A stretch of 9,306 bases of DNA from contig VBQB01000188.1 of assembly GCA_005887855.1 (NCBI GenBank), positions 1 to 9,306 on the forward strand, in the 5' to 3' direction. The DNA is from Verrucomicrobiota bacterium. GTDB lineage: Bacteria > Verrucomicrobiota > Verrucomicrobiae > Chthoniobacterales > UBA10450. The stretch's first letter is position 1. Each line of letters begins with the position of its first letter. The position numbers and the translations under genes were made by a program. The notes below the pieces were generated by a model, which was not told the DNA's origin, did no database searches, and saw only the letters and a program-made list of their open reading frames with translations. Below, piece after piece: positions 1 through 5,376 of the stretch.

Positions 1-1
1 T

Positions 2-205
2 GGGAAGAGTGTTGGCCGCCGCTTGCTGGAGGCTGTCGAAGCCAAGGCCCGAGAACTCGGCTGTTGTAAGCTTACGCTGGAAGTAATGGACAAAAGCTAC
101 CGAGCCGTGCGCGCGTACAAGGCTGCCGGTTTTTCGCCCTACACGTTGCAGGCAGAAGCAGGCACGGCAATTTTCATGTCAAAAGCGCTCCATTCAGCCA
201 ACTAA
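2..205 (+). CDS. GNAT-family N-acetyltransferase, C-terminal fragment
   Basis: This is the last 67 residues of a protein that begins before the window. The fragment opens with GKSVGRRLLEAVEAKA, which fits the end of the GNAT acetyl-CoA pyrophosphate-binding loop (motif A) and the helix after it. Next come a beta strand (CKLTLEVM) and the RAVRAYKAAGF segment, a typical GNAT motif B in which an alpha helix ends at a conserved Gly-Phe. GNAT enzymes move an acetyl group from acetyl-CoA to an amine of a small molecule, peptide or protein; the substrate cannot be read from this piece. The stop codon lies 2 bases before the ATG of the metallo-hydrolase gene, so the two are probably co-transcribed. 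The fold call is solid and the exact function unknown. Confidence 0.85.
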   Translation, partial: GKSVGRRLLEAVEAKARELGCCKLTLEVMDKSYRAVRAYKAAGFSPYTLQAEAGTAIFMSKALHSAN

Positions 206-207
206 TC

Positions 208-1227
208 ATGTCCGCGCACATAGACCAATTGACCTGCTTTCTTTCTCGAGCGCGGAATGCGACGTTGTTCGCGCTCGCAGTCATCCTGTTTTCCGCGCTG
301 CCCGCCCGGTCCGGACCGGTGCCCGGATCTCTGCCGGCGCAGTGGAACCGTGGTGCCGAGGATTGCGCGGCGTCGCCGCAACCCCCCTTGCAGGTCTACG
401 CCTACGAGCCGCAAACTTTGATTCTGCGCCAAAATCCTTGTGCCAATCCTGAAGCCAACTTTCTCTATCTGCTCATCGGGTCCGAAAAGGCTCTCTTGAT
501 CGACACAGGCGCCGTTGCCGATGCAGAGAAGATGCCGCTTGCGCGAACCGTTTTAGTGCTTCTTCCCCTGAAGGACGGCGCCCGACTTCCGTTGCTCGTC
601 GTGCACACGCATCAACACCATGATCATTACGCTGGCGACACGCAATTCGCGTCCCTTCCCGCTGTGCAGGTCATTGCTCCAGACTTGGCGTCCGTTCGTG
701 CCTTCTTCGGGTTCGACCATTGGCCGGAGGGCATTGCCCATTTGAATTTGGGCGACCGGGTAGTCGATATCGTGCCAACGCCGGGACATGAATCTGCTCA
801 CATCGCTTTTTACGATGAGAGGACCGCGCTTTTCTTTTCAGGCGATTTTGTGCTGGCGGGCCGACTCACGATCGAGGACACAGCGGCGGAGAAGAGGAGC
901 GCTGCGCGCGTCATTGCTTTTTTGGCAAATCGCCCTGTCGCCCATACCCTAGGTGGACACATCGAACGCGACACGGCAGGTCACACTTACGCCGAGGGTG
1001 CCACTTACCATCTCAATGAGCGCGCTCTTGAACTGTCGCGACAGGATTTGGTGAAACTTCCTTCGGCGCTTGCGAGCTTCAATGGCTTCTATGCGTCGCA
1101 TGAGAATTACTCGATTACCCATCCCATGCACAATCTTCTGGCATTGTTGTTCGCGGCATTCGTCCTGCTGAGCGTTGTCGCGTTTGTCATCTACCGATTA
1201 TTGCGATGGCGACGCCGCCGTAGTTAA
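208..1227 (+). CDS. Metallo-beta-lactamase-fold hydrolase with N-terminal signal and C-terminal membrane anchor
   Basis: The 339-residue protein has a complete MBL-fold metal site: H135, H137, D139 and H140 in the HxHxDH motif, H194 in TPGHESAH, D213 in SGDF and H251 in GGH. This pattern normally binds two Zn or Fe ions and hydrolyses esters, thioesters, lactams or phosphodiesters. Residues 18-34 form a hydrophobic N-terminal stretch after an Arg, which looks like a signal peptide or signal anchor. Residues 308-332 form a second strongly hydrophobic segment followed by WRRRRS, so the tail is probably anchored with its basic end in the cytoplasm and the catalytic domain outside. The start is the ATG 2 bases after the upstream acetyltransferase stop; no clear Shine-Dalgarno precedes it, and translational coupling is likely. 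The substrate cannot be inferred. A classical beta-lactamase is possible but not favoured, because this HxHxDH pattern is shared by the whole superfamily. Confidence 0.85.
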   Translation: MSAHIDQLTCFLSRARNATLFALAVILFSALPARSGPVPGSLPAQWNRGAEDCAASPQPPLQVYAYEPQTLILRQNPCANPEANFLYLLIGSEKALLIDTGAVADAEKMPLARTVLVLLPLKDGARLPLLVVHTHQHHDHYAGDTQFASLPAVQVIAPDLASVRAFFGFDHWPEGIAHLNLGDRVVDIVPTPGHESAHIAFYDERTALFFSGDFVLAGRLTIEDTAAEKRSAARVIAFLANRPVAHTLGGHIERDTAGHTYAEGATYHLNERALELSRQDLVKLPSALASFNGFYASHENYSITHPMHNLLALLFAAFVLLSVVAFVIYRLLRWRRRRS

Positions 1228-1259
1228 TCGCGCAAGTTGAAAGGCGCGGCTTACGGATT

Positions 1260-1697
1260 TTAGCCACGCTGGTTGCGGTCGTAAGGAATAATATTGTCCC
1301 ACTCGTCGGCAGATGAGCGGGCGACAAAGGCGACGACGGGTTCCCTATCGCTCATGTTGAAGACTTCGTGCGGCACGCCGGGTTTTATGTAAATGAAATC
1401 GCCCGCTTCGTTCTCCACCGCTTTCTTGAGCCCAGGTCCGAATTCGTGGCGCACTTTTCCTTCGAGGATATAGAGGATCACCTCGAAGCCGACATGAATG
1501 TGGGCATACGCAACGCCACCCGGAGGTATCGTGGCGATGTTGGCGGATAGACTCGTCGTGCCCACATTTTTGGCGGACATGCCCTGCAAATAGTGAATCC
1601 CGTTCCAATCCCTTCGGGCGCCGCCGCCACGAACGGTCAATATCCCATCGTGATCTTCTACCGCGCTGAGCTGGATATTGTCTTTGTCGTCCTTCAT
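1260..1697 (-). CDS. Single-domain cupin protein
   Basis: The 145-residue soluble protein has one double-stranded beta-helix (cupin_2) domain. Cupin motif 1 is GGVAYAHIHVGFE, giving candidate metal ligands H66, H68 and E72. Motif 2 is GDFIYIKPGVPHEVFN, with H110 as the fourth ligand. Small cupins of this type bind Fe, Mn or Zn and act as isomerases, dioxygenases or ligand-sensing proteins; the sequence does not say which. The gene converges on the MBL-fold gene, with 32 bases between the two stop codons. Its upstream side faces the small membrane-protein gene. The start is the only ATG upstream of the cupin core that gives a normal length; no clear Shine-Dalgarno is visible. An inverted repeat lies 12-32 bases upstream of the start and could be an operator. 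Confidence 0.85.
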   Translation of the reverse strand: MKDDKDNIQLSAVEDHDGILTVRGGGARRDWNGIHYLQGMSAKNVGTTSLSANIATIPPGGVAYAHIHVGFEVILYILEGKVRHEFGPGLKKAVENEAGDFIYIKPGVPHEVFNMSDREPVVAFVARSSADEWDNIIPYDRNQRG

Positions 1698-1708
1698 AAA
1701 TAACAGGT

Positions 1709-1729
1709 GATCTTAAATTCCAAAAGATC
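1709..1729. promoter_or_regulatory. Inverted repeat upstream of the cupin gene, possible operator
   Basis: GATCTT (1709-1714) and AAGATC (1724-1729) are exact reverse complements separated by 9 bases. The repeat ends 12 bases before the cupin start codon, inside the divergent gap between the cupin and small membrane-protein genes. It could be a dimeric regulator site or a weak hairpin in the cupin mRNA leader. Six-base arms are short, so chance occurrence is not excluded. Confidence 0.25.
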
Positions 1730-1944
1730 GCCCGGTTTGAGTATCATGTAAATTTCGTTGCTACAAAATGAGGCTTGCGGCGGGCTGCGGGTCTGAGCAA
1801 ATCAGCGAAATGTTCGTCGGACCCGCCTGCGCAAGAGATTAAGATTTCTGTCGTGCACACGCCGCCAATGTCTACGAACCCGGAACCGTTGAATTCAATA
1901 TTTTACTTGCGTTGCTCAAGACTGCACAGCCATAAAGGTGGCCT

Positions 1945-2411
1945 ATGGGTCGTGCCGTCGTAACTGCTCCGAGAAGTCGTGCAGTTGGCAGCGCTTTCCC
2001 TGGCCCCGCTGGGGATTCGCCGCATACGCGTGGTATTACCCCACCGCAACAGGAAAACGATACCTACCGGGAGAGGCTGTTTAAATATATCCCAGCCGAG
2101 GTCGTGACGCTTTATCTTTTCCTGAACACGACCGTCGCGGCGGATAAGAGTAGCCGCGTTTCTTGTATTGGGTCATCTTTTTTGCGGGCCTAGTTGGAAC
2201 ACCGATCTATTTACGGGTCGCACAAAAGGTCGCGGTGCCGCTGCAACTGATAATTTCGACGGTGGCATTCGCTGTTTGGGCGTTCGCCCTCGGAGGGCCA
2301 TTCTCCGAGATTCCCGGGTACAAACCAATCTATGGTGCGGTATTGTTACCCATCTTCACGTTCTTCGTCGCCACCATTACGCCGGCGACGGCAACACAAT
2401 CTCCTTCGTAA
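1945..2411 (+). pseudogene. Small multi-pass membrane protein of unknown function, interrupted by a frameshift
   Basis: Two overlapping frames together read as one protein. The first (ATG 1945, preceded by AAAGGTGG at 1934-1941) carries a charged stretch and then RLFKYIPAEVVTLYLFLN; it runs off frame after residue 72 and stops at 2178. The second frame continues from about 2163 with LYWVIFFAGLVGTPIYLRV, a further hydrophobic span ending in WAFALGGPF, and a last hydrophobic span before TAA at 2409-2411. Adding one T in the run at 2159-2161 turns the junction into R-V-F-L-Y-W and rejoins the frames into about 155 residues with 3-4 membrane helices. From memory, the KYIPAE, TPIYL and FALGGPF motifs recur together in a family of uncharacterised small membrane proteins; I could not check this. 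The gene may be broken, or the missing base may be a sequencing error. It lies just upstream of the lipoprotein/helical protein pair. Confidence 0.7.
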
Positions 2412-2490
2412 CCGTGTGTAGCAGTAATATGGAACTGTGCTGAGCGTGGTTACTCGATCTGAAGAACGGCGAGATGCGTATGTGAAGTCC

Positions 2491-2982
2491 ATGCAACTAA
2501 CGAATACCATCACCAGGTCCGGCGGACGACTGACGGATCGCAGGCAGATTCGCGGTCGAATTTTTACGGGGGCTGCATTGCTCCTGCCGCTGCTGCTGGT
2601 CGGCTGCGCCGTGATATTCGTCAGTTCGTACGACGAAATCACGGACCGGGAGATTCAGGAGGCGGCAAAAACGACCGAAGTGCTAATCGGGGATGTGCTT
2701 GCGAATCAAACCAGTTACCGCGAGCACGCGAAAGAATATCGCGAGATCGACGGCGCACTCGGTGCGCTGGAAATGCGTGCGTCCAATTATCAGAAGAATG
2801 AAGCTGAAATCGAGTTGATCCAAAAAACGCGTGCAGCACTGCGCGATTTGCAGCGCACGCACAAAGAAATCGGTCCATTCCGACTAGCAGAAGCTGAGGG
2901 CGTACGATCGCTGTTCCGTTCTCTGATTCACCACGAACTGGCGAAGAAGCGTAGCGCCGGCATCGGAGGGCCCACGCAATGA
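2491..2982 (+). CDS. Putative lipoprotein with a helical, charged mature domain
   Basis: From the ATG at 2491 the protein has 163 residues. A basic N-terminus (RRQIRGR) is followed by a hydrophobic core and the lipobox LVGC, placing the lipid-modified cysteine at residue 39. The mature part (SSYDEITDREIQEAA onward) is rich in Glu, Lys, Arg and Ala, is predicted mostly helical, and ends with HHELAKKRS. The frame stays open upstream to a GTG at 2437, but that start would give a signal sequence over 50 residues long, so the ATG is preferred; neither start has a strong ribosome site. The stop overlaps the next ATG (ATGA, 2979-2982), indicating translational coupling. From memory, lipoproteins with the S-Y-D-x-x-T-D start and a LELAKKR-like end occur beside a small helical protein in diverse bacteria. 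No function is known to me. It is probably attached to the outer or inner membrane, facing the periplasm. Confidence 0.75.
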   Translation: MQLTNTITRSGGRLTDRRQIRGRIFTGAALLLPLLLVGCAVIFVSSYDEITDREIQEAAKTTEVLIGDVLANQTSYREHAKEYREIDGALGALEMRASNYQKNEAEIELIQKTRAALRDLQRTHKEIGPFRLAEAEGVRSLFRSLIHHELAKKRSAGIGGPTQ

Positions 2983-3353
2983 ATTTCGAAGATACGCTGA
3001 AGAAAATGATCGAGGCCGCAGCCGGCGCGGCAAAGATCCACTGGAATGACTTTCGCACTTATGCTGAGCAAGAGTTTAGAAGACTCGCTGAAGCCGGCAC
3101 GCGGCTCGAGGCGGATTACATTGCCGATGTCGCTGCGGCGCAGCATCAGCGAAACGCGGCCAATCGCAAAGAGCTCAAGCGCAAAGCCAAGCTAAGAGCG
3201 GAGCTAGCATTCGACAGTCTTCGGCTGGCGAGCGAAGGAGTGGTGACCGCGGCGAAAGCCGACGCAAAGATTGCCGCACAAGATGCCATCAATGCCGCGC
3301 TGGCGGTGCTGCGGACAGCGGTGAACGAATCGGTGGGCATTGCACTGCTGTGA
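2979..3353 (+). CDS. Small all-helical protein of unknown function, coupled to the lipoprotein gene
   Basis: This 124-residue protein has no signal peptide. Its composition is strongly helical: Ala, Glu, Lys and Arg dominate and there are almost no Pro or Gly breaks. Residues 1-60 look like an amphipathic helix, residues 60-80 are basic (RKELKRKAKLRAEL), and the C-terminus is more hydrophobic (INAALAVLRTAVNESVGIALL). Its ATG overlaps the TGA of the lipoprotein gene, and CGGAGGG (2964-2970) is a good ribosome site 8 bases upstream, so the start is secure. The overlap suggests the two products are made in a fixed ratio and act together. The shape recalls phasin- or apolipoprotein-like helical bundles that coat surfaces, but no specific family motif supports that. 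I do not recognise a function. Confidence 0.75.
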   Translation: MNFEDTLKKMIEAAAGAAKIHWNDFRTYAEQEFRRLAEAGTRLEADYIADVAAAQHQRNAANRKELKRKAKLRAELAFDSLRLASEGVVTAAKADAKIAAQDAINAALAVLRTAVNESVGIALL

Positions 3354-3416
3354 TTGTGCATGCCGCTGAGCAACAGTTGGCGCAGCTCAATTAGGCCGAT
3401 AGTCCTACTAAAGAAG

Positions 3417-3434
3417 CCTTCGAAAAGCCGAAGG
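3417..3434 (+). terminator. Weak hairpin after the helical-protein gene
   Basis: CCTTCG (3417-3422) and CGAAGG (3429-3434) form a perfect 6-base stem with loop AAAAGC, 63 bases after the stop of the helical-protein gene and ahead of the membrane hydrolase-like gene. No T-run follows, so it is a poor intrinsic terminator; it may be an mRNA 3'-end structure or chance. Confidence 0.2.
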
Positions 3435-3480
3435 TGAAAGGAAGCGATCGATGCATGGTTAAGGTTCTTTGAGCCAAAAA

Positions 3481-4146
3481 ATGTTCGTTGGACATTACGG
3501 CGTCGCGTTTGCGGTTAAAACGGAGCGAAACAAAATCCCACTCTGGGTGTTGTTCATCGCCGTCCAGTTTCTCGATTACATCTGGGCGATTTTCATTCTG
3601 CTCGGTATTGAAAAACTACGTGTGGTCCGGGGTTTCACGGCAGGAAGTATGCTCGACGCGTACTACATGCCGTTCTCGCACAGCCTCATCGCTGCATTCA
3701 TTTGGTCCGGGATCGCTTTTGCAGTCTATAAAGCAGCGTGGCGCGCAAGGGCTTCTAACTCTGCCGCGTTGCTCGTGGCGCTGGCCGTCTTCTCTCACTG
3801 GATCCTCGACTTAATCGCTCATCCTCGCGATCTCGCGCTCTACGACAACGCGTGGAAGGTGGGACTTGGCCTGTGGAATTACCGCGGTCTCGAGTTTGGG
3901 CTCGAGGTGGCGCTACTTGCTGCCGGGGCCGTGCTTTATCTGATACGAAATGCAATATCACAAAGCAGCAAGATAGGAGTGATTGGCTTTGGAATCGTTT
4001 TGATTGTGGTCCAGGTAGGTGACACCTTCCTGCCCCGTGCGCCGTTATCTGATCACGAGACTGCCGTGGGTGTTTTGGTTTTTTACACGCTCTTCGCCGG
4101 AATTGCCTTTTTATTGGAGAGACACAAGCGAACGCGCGTTCCTTGA
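3481..4146 (+). CDS. Polytopic membrane protein resembling the YdjM/DUF457 membrane-bound metal-dependent hydrolases
   Basis: The 221-residue protein begins MFVGHYGVAFAVK and has about six hydrophobic spans (roughly residues 21-42, 68-85, 95-113, 138-156, 164-181 and 194-212). Polar or charged residues sit in or next to the helices: H5, D32, H67 in PFSHSL, and H106, D110 and H114 in FSHWILDLIAH. This spread of His and Asp matches the metal-binding layout of DUF457/YdjM-like inner-membrane proteins, described as metal-dependent hydrolases; the physiological substrate is unknown. The ATG at 3481 is chosen because the MF-x-GH start is typical of such proteins. An in-frame TTG at 3469, with AAGG at 3461-3464, could extend it by four residues. 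The gene converges on the ABM-like gene with 27 bases between them. Confidence 0.75.
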   Translation: MFVGHYGVAFAVKTERNKIPLWVLFIAVQFLDYIWAIFILLGIEKLRVVRGFTAGSMLDAYYMPFSHSLIAAFIWSGIAFAVYKAAWRARASNSAALLVALAVFSHWILDLIAHPRDLALYDNAWKVGLGLWNYRGLEFGLEVALLAAGAVLYLIRNAISQSSKIGVIGFGIVLIVVQVGDTFLPRAPLSDHETAVGVLVFYTLFAGIAFLLERHKRTRVP

Positions 4147-4173
4147 CCCCCTCGCGCCGACGGTGAGTCGGAA

Positions 4174-4497
4174 CTAATCGGCGACAGGCTCGAACCCAGC
4201 GAACATTTCTTCTGCTTCCGGCAACGTTTTGAGCGGCACGCAATCGCAGAGGGTAAAAAACTTTTCCCACATCGCGAGCACATTGGGATTTCGATGCGCG
4301 ACATCGATTGCTTCGCGCGATTTCCATTCCGACACCTCGATGATCGTGCCATCGCGCGCCCGCATGATCACTGGCTTGCGATCGGTCACAAGACTTTCTT
4401 TGCGCAGAGTCGGCACGCGATTACGTATGAGTTCGAGTAGTTCGTTTTCTTTCCCAGGTTTTGGGCGGTAGGCGACGATCACGCAAACGCCGGACAT
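4174..4497 (-). CDS. ABM-like dimeric alpha-beta barrel protein
   Basis: The 107-residue soluble protein has the layout of the antibiotic biosynthesis monooxygenase (ABM) group, a ferredoxin-like fold that dimerises into a barrel. A first strand, VCVIVAYRPKPGKE, leads into a helix with ELLELIRNRVPTLRKE. A strand with PVIMRARDGTIIEVSEWKS follows, then a helix with AIDVAHRNPNVLAMWEKF. The EW-KS motif before the second long helix is characteristic. Members act as cofactor-free oxygenases, haem-degrading enzymes or small stress proteins, and many have no known substrate. The start is an ATG; no Shine-Dalgarno is visible, but a perfect 15-base dyad lies 5 bases upstream and may control it. The gene is divergent from the beta-propeller-like gene. 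Confidence 0.75.
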   Translation of the reverse strand: MSGVCVIVAYRPKPGKENELLELIRNRVPTLRKESLVTDRKPVIMRARDGTIIEVSEWKSREAIDVAHRNPNVLAMWEKFFTLCDCVPLKTLPEAEEMFAGFEPVAD

Positions 4498-4502
4498 AGA
4501 TG

Positions 4503-4517
4503 CTGCTTAATAAGCAG
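4503..4517. promoter_or_regulatory. Perfect 15-base dyad upstream of the ABM-like gene, candidate operator
   Basis: CTGCTTA (4503-4509) and TAAGCAG (4511-4517) are exact inverted repeats around a single central A. The dyad begins 5 bases upstream of the ABM-like start codon (reading on the minus strand) and lies about 100 bases upstream of the divergent beta-propeller gene. A dimeric repressor bound here would block transcription or initiation of the ABM-like gene. Alternatively the mRNA leader could fold at this point. Confidence 0.45.
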
Positions 4518-4616
4518 AAAACGTCCAACACAACGCTCAACATCCAATATCGAAGTCAGATCCGCCACGCTCTCTTGCACGAATCTGGGCCCTATCGGAT
4601 GTTGATTCGAACCAAG

Positions 4617-5270
4617 ATGAAACTTCCAACAATTACCGAGCAGCGCCGACTGCCTTCGCCGTCGCCAACGCCTCAAGCACTAGCATGGGATGACAACGCG
4701 CTCTGGATGGGTTCGCGCGATCTGCGTCGAATTTATGCAATTGATCCCGAGAAGTGGACAGTGCTCGAAGAGAAAGAACCGCCCGGCATTCCGTGGGCGG
4801 CAGTAGCAACAAATGGGACGCTTCGTTTTACAATCGGAGAAGGCCCGGACGATGACCGGTACATTCGCAGCTTCGATCTGACGAGCGGGTTCGGGGAAGA
4901 TCGGATCGCTTGTCCGGAATTTACCGGATCATATCTCAGCTATGACGGCGAAAATCTCTACCTGAGTCAGTGGTACAAACATCGGATACTAAAACTCGAC
5001 GGGAGCGGCAATATCATCCGCGCCATCGACATCGGCGCGGAGGTCAGCGGCCAGGTATTTGTCGATGGCTTAATCTACGTGTTGCGCGGGACGGAACAGA
5101 ATGGCGAGCGCTGGACCATCGCGCGACTGGATCCGCGTCAGGACGCGCCGGAAGTCGAAGATATCGCCGTTGTCCCGTTCGCGTGCCGCTCATTGACTTT
5201 CGACGGCGAACACTTCTGGTCGAACTATCGCGAAAAGGACACCATCATTTCATTCGCCCTTCCGAATTGA
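4617..5270 (+). CDS. Beta-propeller-like protein of unknown function
   Basis: From the ATG at 4617 the protein has 217 residues and is built from repeated short beta-sheet units. Blade-like motifs recur: ALAWDDNALWMGSRDLRRIYAID (residues 21-43), YLSYDGENLYLSQWYKHRILKLD (106-128) and SLTFDGEHFWSNYREKDTIISF (192-213). Each has the pattern hydrophobic-x-aromatic/hydrophobic-D-G/D-x-x-aromatic, then a strand ending in a hydrophobic-Asp turn. Such propellers (SMP-30, NHL or glutaminyl-cyclase-like) bind ligands or hydrolyse lactones; no catalytic set can be named here. No signal peptide is visible, so it is probably cytoplasmic. The frame is open back to 4500, but the extra 39 residues look non-coding and overlap the regulatory gap, so the internal ATG is preferred. 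A start at 4599 is also possible. Confidence 0.65.
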   Translation: MKLPTITEQRRLPSPSPTPQALAWDDNALWMGSRDLRRIYAIDPEKWTVLEEKEPPGIPWAAVATNGTLRFTIGEGPDDDRYIRSFDLTSGFGEDRIACPEFTGSYLSYDGENLYLSQWYKHRILKLDGSGNIIRAIDIGAEVSGQVFVDGLIYVLRGTEQNGERWTIARLDPRQDAPEVEDIAVVPFACRSLTFDGEHFWSNYREKDTIISFALPN

Positions 5271-5318
5271 ACGACGCGCAAAATACAAGACGCGCTAGCA
5301 ACCCATCAAAGCTTTCAC

Positions 5319-5347
5319 CGCTGAGCCAGCAAGTTCAGCGTTGGTTT
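5319..5347 (+). terminator. Possible intrinsic terminator after the beta-propeller gene
   Basis: CGCTGA (5319-5324) and TCAGCG (5335-5340) pair perfectly across a 10-base loop, followed by the T-rich TTGGTTT (5341-5347). This could end the upstream transcript just before the cyclase-STAND promoter-like site. The stem is short and the T-run interrupted, so support is weak. Confidence 0.3.
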
Positions 5348-5369
5348 AAGCTAGGCGCGAGTTCATAAT
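5341..5369 (+). promoter_or_regulatory. Promoter-like site giving a leaderless cyclase-STAND transcript
   Basis: TTGGTT (5341-5346) and CATAAT (5364-5369) are separated by 17 bases, the standard sigma-70 spacing. The -10 box matches TATAAT at five of six positions and the -35 at three of six. A start 7-8 bases downstream falls on 5376-5377, the A of the ATG. No Shine-Dalgarno precedes that ATG, which agrees with leaderless translation. The call rests on sequence alone. Confidence 0.4.
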
Positions 5370-5376
5370 CGGTCCG

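Noticed and set aside
1229..1248. CGCGC/GCGCG hairpin between the MBL and cupin genes as a terminator
   Set aside because: The 5-base stem has a 10-base loop and no T-run, so it is too weak to call.
1775..1963. A 62-residue open frame before the membrane-protein gene
   Set aside because: It has no ribosome site or recognisable pattern, and it overlaps the better-supported start at 1945.
2145..2170. Programmed -1 ribosomal frameshifting in the membrane protein
   Set aside because: The site CGC GTT TCT has no X-XXY-YYZ slippery heptamer, so a simple base deletion explains it better.
3360..3437. A 25-residue open frame after the helical-protein gene
   Set aside because: It has no ribosome site, and its Lys/Arg/Ser-rich sequence looks like random intergenic translation.
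4500..4616. A 39-residue N-terminal extension of the beta-propeller protein
   Set aside because: The residues look non-coding, carry no signal peptide and cover the divergent regulatory gap with its palindrome.
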